A stretch of DNA of 5,436 nt, from assembly GCA_029862725.1 (NCBI GenBank), contig JAOTWT010000244.1, positions 1 through 5,436 on the forward strand, in the 5' to 3' direction. Source of the stretch: Acidobacteriota bacterium (lineage in GTDB: Bacteria; Acidobacteriota; Blastocatellia; Pyrinomonadales; Pyrinomonadaceae). The position numbers were made by a program, and so were the translations under genes. Below, in pieces: positions 5,268 to 5,436 of this stretch (position 1 is its first letter; every line of letters starts with the position of its first letter). The notes beneath the pieces were generated by a model, which saw only the letters and a program-made list of their open reading frames with translations, did not search any database and was not told the origin of the DNA.

Positions 5268-5436
5268 ATGTATTTGGAACATGCAAACATCACGGTAAGT
5301 AATCTGGATGAGGCTATCCGTTTCTTTACTGCAGCATTTCCCGATTTTCGCGTCCGGGGCAGGGGACGTGCCGAGACGCCAGGCAACGAACGCGACTGGC
5401 TGCATATCGGAAACGAAACAACCTATGTCGCCCTCG
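5268..5436 (+). CDS. VOC/glyoxalase-bleomycin resistance superfamily protein, N-terminal part (cut by right edge)
   Basis: The frame from the ATG at 5268 is open to the edge and gives 56 residues. The start YLEHANITVSNLDEAIRFF is the classic first beta-alpha module of the vicinal oxygen chelate fold, with H5 in the position of a usual metal ligand. A second strand follows (RDWLHIGNETTYVAL, residues 42-56). The superfamily includes glyoxalase I, extradiol dioxygenases and antibiotic-binding proteins, so the reaction cannot be assigned from this fragment. Only a weak TAAG precedes the ATG. A TTG at 5181 is in frame with no stop between, which would add 29 mostly Asn-Ser-Leu residues encoded by the repeat array; that seems unlikely because the conserved domain begins at the ATG. 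It may be co-transcribed with pcm across the 180-base repeat-filled gap. Confidence 0.85.
   Translation, partial: MYLEHANITVSNLDEAIRFFTAAFPDFRVRGRGRAETPGNERDWLHIGNETTYVAL

Noticed and set aside
4999..5286. Serine-rich minus-strand frame (Ser-Val-Ser repeats) across the second array
   Set aside because: It is a translation of the 9-bp tandem array; the rest is antisense to pcm and the VOC gene start.

Overview
The window looks like chromosomal DNA of a moderate-GC bacterium. The gene set is ordinary bacterial housekeeping (phosphohexomutase, ribosomal protein S21, SurE, Pcm, a VOC protein) plus one unusual enzyme, a large multi-cysteine radical SAM protein resembling archaeal tetraether lipid synthase (Tes, MJ0619) and its bacterial membrane-spanning-lipid relatives. 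That protein, the non-ATG starts and the short tandem 9-mers between genes would suit an Acidobacteriota genome, perhaps the Blastocatellia/Pyrinomonadales branch, where membrane-spanning iso-diabolic acid lipids are known. This placement is inference from recall, not a search result.

Layout. Positions 1-292 (minus strand) hold the 5' part of a phosphoglucomutase/phosphomannomutase gene running off the left edge. From 293 to 982 lies an unusually long, AT-rich divergent intergenic region with several inverted repeats and no credible gene. Positions 983-3010 (plus) encode the 675-aa radical SAM enzyme, which has a strong Shine-Dalgarno sequence and ends in a textbook Rho-independent terminator (3040-3070). 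This gene is therefore probably a single transcription unit with a long 5' leader.

After the terminator, a good sigma70-type promoter (3178-3206), preceded by a paired direct repeat, drives a plus-strand cluster: rpsU (3258-3464, TTG start), surE (3549-4292, GTG start), pcm (4437-5087) and the start of a VOC/glyoxalase-like gene (5268 to the right edge). The surE-pcm pairing recalls the stress-survival and repair cluster known in proteobacteria: SurE dephosphorylates nucleoside monophosphates and Pcm repairs isoaspartyl damage in proteins.

The most distinctive non-coding structure is a pair of 9-bp tandem arrays, one directly before pcm (4365-4432) and one directly before the VOC gene (5166-5255). 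They have different but related units, both beginning AACTC. Each is preceded by degenerate units in the opposite orientation, so each gap resembles a large imperfect inverted repeat. The 9-bp period keeps the downstream gene's frame open through the array.
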